NCBI GenBank assembly: GCA_030529305.1
Contig: JAUMXD010000005.1
Span: forward strand, 1-33,180
Direction: 5' to 3'
Length of the DNA: 33,180 bases
DNA from: Allobrachymonas sp.
GTDB lineage: Bacteria; Pseudomonadota; Gammaproteobacteria; Burkholderiales; Burkholderiaceae
Below, piece after piece: positions 26,107 to 33,180 of this stretch (positions are counted from its first letter, which is position 1; the number at the start of each line of letters is the position of its first letter). Below the pieces are notes generated by a model. It did no database searches. It saw only the letters and a list, made by a program, of their open reading frames with translations, and was not told the DNA's origin. The position numbers and the translations under genes are program-made.

Positions 26107-28626
26107 ATGTCGGCATCTACTCACAACGCTTCCAACACGCATGCCCCCAAGCCCCTGATGAGCTACAAGTCCTTCTGGGCCAAGCGCTTCGGCACCGCGC
26201 CCTTCCTGCCCATGAGCCGCGCCGAGATGGAGCAGCTGGGCTGGGACAGCTGCGACGTGATTCTGGTCACGGGCGACGCCTACGTGGACCACCCCAGCTT
26301 CGGCATGGCCGTGATCGGCCGCGTGCTGGAGGCGCAGGGCTTTCGCGTCGGCATCATTGCTCAGCCCGACTGGACCAGCGCTGAAGCCTTCAAGGCGCTG
26401 GGCCGGCCCAACCTGTTCTGGGGCGTGACGGCGGGCAATATGGATTCGATGATCAACCGCTACACGGCCGATCGCAAAATCCGCAGCGACGACGCCTACA
26501 CCCCTGGCAACGTGGGCGGCAAGCGGCCCGACCGCGCCGCCATCGTCTACAGCCAGCGCTGCCGCGAGGCGTACAAGGACGTGCCCATCCTCCTGGGCGG
26601 CATCGAGGGCAGCCTGCGCCGCATCGCCCATTACGACTACTGGAGCGACAAGGTGCGCCGCTCCATCGTGGTGGACAGCAAGTGCGACCTGCTGCTCTAC
26701 GGCAATGCCGAGCGCGCTTTGGTGGAGGTGGCGCATCGCCTGGCGCGGCGCGAGCCGGTGGAGCAGATCACCGATGTGCGCGGCACGGCTTTTGTGCGCC
26801 GCACAGCCGAGGCGGGCTGGTTGGAGATCGACTCCACCGAGGTGGATCGCCCCGGCCGAGTGGACGAATACACCAACCCCTACCAAACCCCGGCTGAGCA
26901 AGCGTGCGCCCAAAAAGCAGAGCAGGGCGGCGCTGTTAACACGGGCGCGGCACAAACAGTTGAGCGCGCTGCCAAGCAAGCACAGCCTGAAAACGCCAAA
27001 GATTCAGCAGGCGCAAAAGCAGATGCGGCGCCATCAGAGCCTGCTGTGCCTGTAGCCGCCAAAAACGTAGCGGCGGCCGTAACCACAGCGGAGCCTGCGT
27101 CCACGGCCACCGTTGCAGAAAAGCCCATCACCCTGCATCGCCCGGTGCGCCCCGAACGTGCTGTGCGCGCTGAACAGCACGCCGATCGCGCCCACACCGT
27201 CATCCGCCTGCCCAGCTACGAGCAAGTCAAGGCCGATTCCGTGCTCTACGCCCACGCCAACCGCGTGCTGCACCTCGAAACCAATCCGGGCAACGCCCGT
27301 TCGCTGGTGCAGCGCCACGGCGAGGGCGCCACCGCGCGCGACGTGTGGCTCAACCCGCCGCCCATTCCGCTGAGCATGGCCGAGATGGACTGGATTTTTG
27401 ACTTGCCTTACGCCCGCAGCCCGCACCCGCGCTACGCCGATGCGCGTGGCCGCCACGATGGCGAGACCAAAATCCCCGCGTGGGAGATGATCCGCTTTTC
27501 CGTCAACATCATGCGCGGCTGCTTTGGCGGCTGCACCTTTTGCAGCATCACCGAGCATGAGGGCCGCATCATTCAATCGCGTTCGGCCAGCAGCATCGTG
27601 CGCGAGGTGGAAGAGATGCGCGACAAAGTGCAGGGCTTTACCGGCGTGGTGAGCGACCTGGGCGGCCCCACCGCCAATATGTACCGTCTGGGCTGCCGCT
27701 CGCCCGAGATCGAGGCCGCCTGCCGCAAGCCCAGCTGCGTTTACCCCGGCATTTGCCCCAATCTGCGCACTGACCACACCTCCTTGATTCAGCTCTACCG
27801 CCGCGTGCGCCAACTGCCGGGCGTGAAGAAAGTGCTGATCGGTTCCGGCCTGCGCTACGACCTGGCCGTGCAATCGCCCGCCTACGTCAAGGAACTGGTG
27901 CAGCACCATGTGGGCGGCTACCTCAAGATCGCGCCTGAGCACACCGAGCAAGGCGTGCTCTCCAAAATGATGAAGCCCGGCATCGGCACCTACGACCGCT
28001 TCAAGCAGATGTTTGAGCAATACAGCACCGAGGCAGGCAAAGAGCAATTCCTTATCCCCTACTTCATCGCCGCCCACCCCGGCACCACGGATGAAGACAT
28101 GCTCAACCTCGCCCTGTGGCTCAAGAAAAATGGCTTCCGCGCCGACCAGGTGCAAGCCTTCTACCCCAGCCCCATGGCCACCGCTACTGCCATGTACCAC
28201 ACGGGCGTGAACACTTTGAAAGGCGTGCACCGCGACGATCGCGGCGAAAAAGTCGATACCGTCAAGGGTGAACGCCGACGCCGCTTGCACAAGGCTTTTT
28301 TGCGCTATCACGATCCCAACAACTGGCCCCTGTTGCGCGAGGCCCTGCAACGCATGGGCCGCGCCGACCTCATCGGCAATGGCAAGCAACACCTCATTCC
28401 GCGCTGGCAACCCGTAACCGATGGCAGCTACCAAAGCGCCCGACGCAGCAACAGCACGCCCTCACGGCCTGGTGGCAAGGGCGGTGCTGTTAAAGGGATG
28501 GGAGCGTTCAAAGCCAAGACGCAGCAGGCCAGCGGCGGGCAAAGGCCCAAACAACGTACGCTTGGTGGCAAGCCCAAGCGCGGCCAACTGCTGACGCAAC
28601 ATACGGGTTTGCCGCCGAGGCGATAG
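26107..28626 (+). CDS. YgiQ family radical SAM protein
   Basis: The 839-residue protein combines an N-terminal YgiQ domain ([22 protein letters not shown], residues about 23-44) with a radical SAM core whose cluster-binding cysteines C472, C476 and C479 lie in [10 protein letters not shown]. The radical [12 protein letters not shown] segment follows, and a lysine- and arginine-rich tail closes the chain. The reaction of the family is not established. Residues about 261-357 form an Ala/Glu/Pro-rich low-complexity insert, which explains a length about 100 residues above the Escherichia coli protein. I chose the ATG giving MSASTHN; M29 of the longer frame (MSYKSF) is also possible. There is no strong ribosome binding site. 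Confidence 0.88.
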   Translation: MSASTHNASNTHAPKPLMSYKSFWAKRFGTAPFLPMSRAEMEQLGWDSCDVILVTGDAYVDHPSFGMAVIGRVLEAQGFRVGIIAQPDWTSAEAFKALGRPNLFWGVTAGNMDSMINRYTADRKIRSDDAYTPGNVGGKRPDRAAIVYSQRCREAYKDVPILLGGIEGSLRRIAHYDYWSDKVRRSIVVDSKCDLLLYGNAERALVEVAHRLARREPVEQITDVRGTAFVRRTAEAGWLEIDSTEVDRPGRVDEYTNPYQTPAEQACAQKAEQGGAVNTGAAQTVERAAKQAQPENAKDSAGAKADAAPSEPAVPVAAKNVAAAVTTAEPASTATVAEKPITLHRPVRPERAVRAEQHADRAHTVIRLPSYEQVKADSVLYAHANRVLHLETNPGNARSLVQRHGEGATARDVWLNPPPIPLSMAEMDWIFDLPYARSPHPRYADARGRHDGETKIPAWEMIRFSVNIMRGCFGGCTFCSITEHEGRIIQSRSASSIVREVEEMRDKVQGFTGVVSDLGGPTANMYRLGCRSPEIEAACRKPSCVYPGICPNLRTDHTSLIQLYRRVRQLPGVKKVLIGSGLRYDLAVQSPAYVKELVQHHVGGYLKIAPEHTEQGVLSKMMKPGIGTYDRFKQMFEQYSTEAGKEQFLIPYFIAAHPGTTDEDMLNLALWLKKNGFRADQVQAFYPSPMATATAMYHTGVNTLKGVHRDDRGEKVDTVKGERRRRLHKAFLRYHDPNNWPLLREALQRMGRADLIGNGKQHLIPRWQPVTDGSYQSARRSNSTPSRPGGKGGAVKGMGAFKAKTQQASGGQRPKQRTLGGKPKRGQLLTQHTGLPPRR

Positions 28627-28668
28627 ATAAGATTAATTCACTTAATTATATGAGCTATGGAGGATATT

Positions 28669-29436
28669 ATGAAGATGGCTGCTTCATTGTTTAGTGGATT
28701 TTTTTCTGGTCTTTTTGGAGGAATTATTGCCTCTTATTATTCTGACAAGAAAATCAAAATAGAAAATATTACTTCGGAGCGCGCGAAATGGCGTGAAAGA
28801 ATGCGCGATCTAGCTAAGGATTTAGTTCGGCTTTCTCAATGCTATGAGAAAAATAGGAAAGAGCAGATGGCTTCTCTTTGTGCTGAGCTTGAGGCGAGAC
28901 TTAATCCGGTTGATAAAGAGAATAGAGATCTGTTGGCTTCTGCAAGGGCGCTTATTCCTGCGCGATTTAAGCTGAGGAGTTATGGTTTAGAGGGAAAAAT
29001 AAATGAGTTTAACAAGAGAATGGCTTTGCTTCTAAAGCATGATTGGGAGTGCGAAAAATATGAAGCAAGCTTTTGGAGTGTAGGTTGGTTTAAGAGGAGG
29101 AGGGTTGGATATTGTGAATATATTAGTGGGAATGAGCTTTATGAAAATAATTTCCAATATTTTGCGAAAAATAAGGGTGCGCTTTTAAAGTGTATGATGT
29201 ATATGCTAATTTCTGGGGTTCCTCTTTTTGCTTTCTCTTATATTTTAGTGGTGGAGTTCAAAGACTTATTTGTCTATCTTATTGAGAATTTTGATAGGAC
29301 TACCGTCCCGCAATGGGTTGATTCTATTGGGTTGTCTATTTCTGCTGGCTTGCTTTGGGTGCCAACCTATTTATTTTTCAAGACAAGCGACAATAAATTT
29401 TTGGAAATTTGGTCATCAAGACCTGTAAAAAGATGA
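28669..29436 (+). CDS. AT-rich orphan membrane protein of unknown function
   Basis: The 255-residue product has no family I recognise. An N-terminal hydrophobic segment (residues about 3-24, Gly- and Phe-rich) is followed by a charged helical region (about 28-165) with coiled-coil-like stretches and a Trp/Arg cluster (SVGWFKRRR). Two further transmembrane helices lie at about 174-198 and 219-238, and the chain ends with a short basic tail. The start is fixed by TGGAGG (28658-28663), 5 bases before the ATG; another ATG two codons later is possible. Base composition differs sharply from its neighbours (23 of 60 G+C at 28741-28800), with many AT-rich codons, which suggests recent acquisition. 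Membrane plus coiled-coil layouts occur in defence effectors, but nothing here proves that. Confidence 0.75.
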   Translation: MKMAASLFSGFFSGLFGGIIASYYSDKKIKIENITSERAKWRERMRDLAKDLVRLSQCYEKNRKEQMASLCAELEARLNPVDKENRDLLASARALIPARFKLRSYGLEGKINEFNKRMALLLKHDWECEKYEASFWSVGWFKRRRVGYCEYISGNELYENNFQYFAKNKGALLKCMMYMLISGVPLFAFSYILVVEFKDLFVYLIENFDRTTVPQWVDSIGLSISAGLLWVPTYLFFKTSDNKFLEIWSSRPVKR

Positions 29437-29698
29437 TCGAGTTGAGAGTTTGTTTTGCATTTTTGTTAATAATTTAATGCCATAATATTAATTACTCGTT
29501 CTGTGTAGCTGTTTTGGTAAGGCTTGAATGAAGGTAAAGCTAAAACGGTGTTATATAAATAAAAATCTCTGTGTTTTTTTGTCTCTGCGGTGAAAGGCGC
29601 TTTTCATGAATCAGCGCGCTTTCAAGAGCTACCCCAAGCACCGCTTATCCACCGCCAATCACAGCGGCGCTCAGGGGATTTAAAAATCATTTTTCAAA
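29437..29698. other. AT-rich gap downstream of the orphan gene
   Basis: A gap of 262 bases between convergent genes, with low GC in its first half. It contains TCTCTGTG, a T-run and GTCTCTGCGGTGAAAGG (29566-29597), resembling a widespread intergenic motif, and then returns to normal composition near 29610. No gene or clear terminator was recognised. Confidence 0.5.
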
Positions 29699-30919
29699 TC
29701 AAGCCACGCGCGGTTTGACCAGGTTCGCCGCCTGTTTGGCGCGTTCGCGCGCGGTGTCCACATCATCGGCCCAGGCCAGGGCCACGCCCATGCGGCGTTT
29801 GGCAAAGCTTTCGGGTTTGCCAAACAGGCGGATGTCGGTTTGCGGCACGGCCAGGGCTTCGGCCACGCCGTCAAAGACGATGCCTTTCGCATCCACGCCG
29901 CCGTAGATCACGGCGCTGGCGCCGGGGCTTTTCAGCGCCGTGTTCACGGGCAAGCCAAGGATGGCGCGGGCGTGCAGTTCGAACTCGTTTTGCCATTGCG
30001 TCGTCATCGTCACCATGCCGGTGTCGTGCGGGCGGGGGCTGACTTCGCTGAACCACACCTGATCGCCTTTGACGAACAGTTCCACGCCGAACAGGCCCAG
30101 GCCGCCCAGGTCGCCCGTCACGGCGCGGGCAATGCGCTCGGCTTCGGCCCGTGCGGCGGGCGGCATGGGGTGGGGCTGCCAGCTTTCCACGTAGTCGCCC
30201 GCGACCTGGCGGTGGCCGATGGGGGCGCAGAAGTGGGTGTCGATCTCGCCCCGGGCGTTGCGGGCGCGCACGGTGAGCAGGGTGATTTCGTAGTCGAAGT
30301 CGATGAAGCCTTCCACGATGACGCGGCCCTTGGCCACGCGCCCGCCCTGCATGGCGTAGTCCCAGGCGCGGGCCACGTCGGCAGGGCCGTCGATCTTGCT
30401 TTGGCCCTTGCCGCTGCTGCTCATCACGGGTTTGACGACGCAGGGGTAGCCGATGCCGGGCTGCCCATCCGTGCCGTCAATGGCCGCTTGCAGCTCGGCC
30501 AGCGAATCGCAGAAGCGGTAGGGGCTGGTGGGCAGGCCCAGGGTTTCGGCCGCCAGGCGGCGGATGCCTTCGCGGTCCATGGTCAGGCGGGTGGCGCGGG
30601 CGGTGGGCACCACGCGCACGGTGCCGGCGGCTTCCAGCGCCTCCAGCACGCCGGTGGCAATGGCCTCGATCTCGGGCACCACCAGGTGGGGCTTTTCGGC
30701 TTCGATCAGGGCTTGCAGTTGCTCCGCATCGCTCATGGTGATGGTGCGTGCGTGGTGCGCCACTTGCTGGCCGGGGGCATTTTCGTAGCGGTCTACGGCA
30801 ATGGTTTCCACGCCCAGGCGTTGTAGGGCGATGAGGACTTCTTTGCCCAGTTCGCCGCTGCCCAGCAGCATGACGCGGGTGGCCGAAGGGGAGAGGGGGG
30901 TGCCGAGGGTGGTGCTCAT
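29699..30919 (-). CDS. purT: Formate-dependent phosphoribosylglycinamide formyltransferase
   Basis: PurT makes formyl-GAR from GAR, formate and ATP in purine synthesis, an alternative to folate-dependent PurN. The 406-residue ATP-grasp enzyme has the N-terminal GSGELGKEV block (residues 20-28), the DREG/RLAAE segment, the ATP-binding [12 protein letters not shown] and the metal-binding [15 protein letters not shown]. The start is the ATG giving [11 protein letters not shown]; a longer frame adds a Pro/Thr-rich stretch unlike the family. The preceding gene on this strand is the DUF2130 gene, 130 bases away. Confidence 0.95.
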   Translation of the reverse strand: MSTTLGTPLSPSATRVMLLGSGELGKEVLIALQRLGVETIAVDRYENAPGQQVAHHARTITMSDAEQLQALIEAEKPHLVVPEIEAIATGVLEALEAAGTVRVVPTARATRLTMDREGIRRLAAETLGLPTSPYRFCDSLAELQAAIDGTDGQPGIGYPCVVKPVMSSSGKGQSKIDGPADVARAWDYAMQGGRVAKGRVIVEGFIDFDYEITLLTVRARNARGEIDTHFCAPIGHRQVAGDYVESWQPHPMPPAARAEAERIARAVTGDLGGLGLFGVELFVKGDQVWFSEVSPRPHDTGMVTMTTQWQNEFELHARAILGLPVNTALKSPGASAVIYGGVDAKGIVFDGVAEALAVPQTDIRLFGKPESFAKRRMGVALAWADDVDTARERAKQAANLVKPRVA

Positions 30920-31049
30920 GATGGGGCTTTCTGAATCAGTGGTGAAGTGGTGGGTTTGTAAAAGGGGTGTAGGGGTGGGTGAAGGAATGGGCAAAGGGGC
31001 TTAGTGCCAAGGCTTGCAGAGAGCCACAGGTTGTGCCCCCTTGGTGGTT

Positions 31050-32492
31050 TTAAATGTTGCCATGTTGCGGCGGTGGGTTATTTTTGAGTTCTTTCAACTC
31101 GGCGAATTTGGCCGTCATGGTGGGGTTGCCGCGTGTAAGTTTCTTGATGGTCACATCCTGCGCCTTGTTATTGGCCAAGCGCAAATTGCGGTCAGCCCCC
31201 AGCAGTGCATCCTTGGTTTTTTGCAGGTGGTCGATGGATTTGTCGATCTCGTCGATCGCGGTTTGAAAGCGGCGCGAGGCCAAGTCGTAGTTTTTGGAGA
31301 AGGCGGTTTTGAAGTCATCCAGCTGCTCTTCAAAGCGCGTGATGTCGAGGTTCTGCGCTTTCACCAGCGCCAGCTCGTTCTTGTAGTGCAGCGCGCCTTG
31401 CGCGGCGTTGCGCAGCAGCGTGATGATGGGGATGAAGAACTGCGGGCGCACCACGTACATCTTGGGGTAGCGGTGCGACACATCAACGATGCCGCCGTTG
31501 TACAGCTCGCTCTCTGGCTCCAGCAGCGACACCAGCACGGCGTATTCGCAGCCTTTTTCGGCGCGGTCTTTGTCCAGCTCCTTGAAGAAGTCTTCGTTCT
31601 TCTTTTTGGTGGCGGTTTGGTCGGCCTCGTTTTTCATCTCGAACATGATGGAGACGACCTCGGTGCCGTGCTCGTCGCGATCGCGAAAGATGTAGTCGCC
31701 CTTGCTGCCGCTGCGCGCGTCGTTGTCTTTTTCGAAATAGGCGCGGGCAAAGGCGGTGGCGCGCAGGCGGTTGAACTCGGTTTCGCAATGCTGTTCCAGC
31801 GTTTCGCCCACCATCTTGGTGGATAGGCGCGCTTTCATGTCGCGTAGGCGCTCGATGGCGTCGTCGCGGTCTTTGATCTGCGTTTCGTAGCGATCTTTCA
31901 GCGCCTGCTCGGCCAGTTGTTTTTCCAGCGCGGCGCGCTCCAGCTCGCTGCGCAGGGCATCGCGCTCGCGCTCAGCCGCCGTGCGCGCTTCGGTCACAGC
32001 CAGTTGCTGTGCGGCTTGCGCTGCCTGGGTTTGCGCCTGCAGTTGGGCTTGCAGTTGCTGGATCTGCGCATCGCGCTCGGCCGTGGCTTGTTGCAGGGCG
32101 GCGGCCTGCCGGGTTTGGGCCAGTTCGGTGGCGGCGCGTTGTTCTTGCTGGGCTTGCGCCAGGGCGCTGGCCAGTGCATCGCGTTCTTTCTGTACGGCTT
32201 CCAGTGCCTGCTTCACGGCCAGTTGCTGTTCCAGCGCGCCGGCATCCAGTCGGGCTTTGAGTGCCTGGATTTCGGCATCCTTGGTGGTGGCGCTGCGCTG
32301 CCATTCTTGTTGCAGGCGCGATTCGGCCAGGGCCACGGCGCTGCGTTTGTCTTGCTCGGCCAAGGCCAGCCGTTCGTGTAGCTGCTGGGCAAATTCCTGG
32401 TCGCGCACTTGGCGGGCAATGTCGGCGTAGCCGGCTTCGTCAATCTTGAAAGCGGTGCCGCAATGCGGGCATTTGATTTCGTGCGTGGCCAT
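31050..32492 (-). CDS. DUF2130 coiled-coil protein
   Basis: The 480-residue protein begins with a CPHC knuckle (residues 8-11), probably a zinc site. A long Gln/Ala-rich coiled coil follows (about 35-240), then the DUF2130 core (about 245-460), which includes [24 protein letters not shown] and [22 protein letters not shown]; these contain spaced Asp, Glu and Lys residues that resemble a restriction-endonuclease-like fold. The family's function is unknown to me beyond this. I chose the ATG giving [12 protein letters not shown]; a longer frame adds 25 basic residues. It lies upstream of purT on the same strand. Confidence 0.85.
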   Translation of the reverse strand: MATHEIKCPHCGTAFKIDEAGYADIARQVRDQEFAQQLHERLALAEQDKRSAVALAESRLQQEWQRSATTKDAEIQALKARLDAGALEQQLAVKQALEAVQKERDALASALAQAQQEQRAATELAQTRQAAALQQATAERDAQIQQLQAQLQAQTQAAQAAQQLAVTEARTAAERERDALRSELERAALEKQLAEQALKDRYETQIKDRDDAIERLRDMKARLSTKMVGETLEQHCETEFNRLRATAFARAYFEKDNDARSGSKGDYIFRDRDEHGTEVVSIMFEMKNEADQTATKKKNEDFFKELDKDRAEKGCEYAVLVSLLEPESELYNGGIVDVSHRYPKMYVVRPQFFIPIITLLRNAAQGALHYKNELALVKAQNLDITRFEEQLDDFKTAFSKNYDLASRRFQTAIDEIDKSIDHLQKTKDALLGADRNLRLANNKAQDVTIKKLTRGNPTMTAKFAELKELKNNPPPQHGNI

Positions 32493-33020
32493 GTGTGTGA
32501 TTTGGATGTGGATGCGTTGGTGTAGGCGCTTGGAACGTGGCAGCCTTTTCTTTAGCCAAGAGGGCAAAAGTGAGGTTGGCTGGATTTTATAAGTGGGTGA
32601 TTCGGCTGCCAGGGGGTAGGGCGATGGTTTTGATGCGCTTTTGTGAGTTAGTCAGCCAGATGGTCTGATCGGGTGGTTATTTGTAGCCAACTGCGTAGAT
32701 ATGGAAGCAAGCAGATGGCCTGAAATAGAAGCATGATTTTTGTATGGCGCTTAATTGCGATGATTGGGTAGGCAAAAGGAATGATTTGTATTTATTCTTC
32801 TTGAAGTGGGTGGGGGAATCAGGCTTTTGTATTTGTTTTCTCTGGCTTTTTGGACGCGTTTTGCTCCTGTTCGGAGAGTAGGGCGCAAAGGTAAATTGGC
32901 CCCCTTTCTACTTTCTATAATGCTTCGCACGTTTGCCGCAGGCACAGGTTCGCCTGCTTGCAGCAAATCTTTTCCGCCATGTTGGCATGGCCCATTCATT
33001 TCGATAAGGAAACACACACC
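32493..33020. other. Divergent intergenic region
   Basis: A gap of 528 bases between the DUF2130 gene (minus) and the CoA-transferase gene (plus). Its middle (about 32580-32840) is AT-richer than the genes around it. TATAAT at 32916-32921 is the only clear signal. Open frames on either strand lack family signatures. Confidence 0.6.
32916..32921 (+). promoter_or_regulatory. Candidate -10 box for the CoA-transferase gene
   Basis: TATAAT is a perfect -10 hexamer about 100 bases before the ATG. At 17 bases upstream the -35 position reads AAATTG (32893-32898), a weak match. Confidence 0.45.
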
Positions 33021-33180
33021 ATGGAACAAACCGCTCGTGTTTTGCACCCCTTGTTTCGTGAAAAGATCATGTCCGCCGAAGCCGCTGCGGCACTCATCAT
33101 GCCGGGCGACGTCATCGGGATGAGTGGCTTTACCGGCTCGGGCTACCCCAAGGCCGTGCCGCAAGAGCTGGCCAAGCGCA
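33021..33180 (+). CDS. Acetyl-CoA hydrolase/CoA-transferase family protein, N-terminal part, cut by the window edge
   Basis: Fifty-three codons are visible. The residues REKIMSAEAAAALIMPGDVIGMSGFTG, here cited by position (13-39), and the following GYPKAVPQELAKR match the start of the acetyl-CoA hydrolase/transferase family, which includes succinyl-CoA:acetate CoA-transferases. These enzymes move CoA between carboxylic acids, linking acetate to the citric acid cycle. AAGGA at 33006-33010 lies 10 bases before the ATG and supports the start. The catalytic glutamate lies outside the window, so hydrolase and transferase cannot be told apart. Confidence 0.85.
   Translation, partial: MEQTARVLHPLFREKIMSAEAAAALIMPGDVIGMSGFTGSGYPKAVPQELAKR

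Noticed and set aside
27034..28434. 466-codon minus-strand frame opposite ygiQ
   Set aside because: Composition bias typical of the antisense of a GC-rich gene; no recognised domain.
29645..29653. DnaA-box-like TTATCCACC
   Set aside because: A single copy with one mismatch and no replication gene nearby; expected by chance.

Overview
The window is GC-rich chromosomal DNA, probably from a betaproteobacterium of the order Burkholderiales and most likely Comamonadaceae. The support is the block asd-fimV-truA, a Comamonadaceae-style PdxJ, a FimV with LysM and TPR parts, the tadA-ldcA pair, the xseB-ispA-dxs isoprenoid block, and generally high GC with short dense operons. The assignment is inferred from gene content; no rRNA or tRNA gene was seen.

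Left edge (1-420): the first 188 bases encode, on the minus strand, the N-terminus of a type II-C-like Cas9 with its RuvC-I motif. A well-formed tracrRNA candidate lies directly upstream and is transcribed the other way. It has a -10 box, an anti-repeat resembling the Neisseria meningitidis one, a GAAA-capped stem and a 24-base palindromic terminator. The rest of cas9 and any cas1, cas2 and repeat array would lie left of the window.

517-9004: housekeeping genes follow: a MltB-type lytic transglycosylase and ubiA (minus), a four-helix membrane protein of the phage-holin-like family, and then recO, pdxJ and acpS (plus). The recO-pdxJ-acpS order is interrupted by a 943-residue MmeI-type (type IIL) restriction-modification enzyme that overlaps acpS by four bases. 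A small remnant of a methyltransferase lies between the transglycosylase and ubiA.

9354-16521: fpr and fdxA (minus) form a ferredoxin reductase and 7Fe ferredoxin pair, each with its own terminator. Then come asd, fimV and truA on the plus strand. The leuB and trpF genes that often flank this block in the order are absent.

16569-25870: ldcA and a TadA/alpha-beta-hydrolase fusion (minus), then pgeF, xseB, ispA and dxs (plus) for peptidoglycan editing, exonuclease VII and isoprenoid precursors, then fabA-fabB for unsaturated fatty acids, closed by a strong terminator.

26107-33180: a YgiQ radical SAM protein with a low-complexity insert is followed by an AT-rich orphan membrane protein that looks acquired. 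purT and a DUF2130 coiled-coil protein are on the minus strand. The window ends in the start of an acetyl-CoA hydrolase/CoA-transferase family gene.

Three accessory insertions stand out against the core background: the Cas9/tracrRNA locus, the MmeI-type enzyme and the AT-rich membrane gene.
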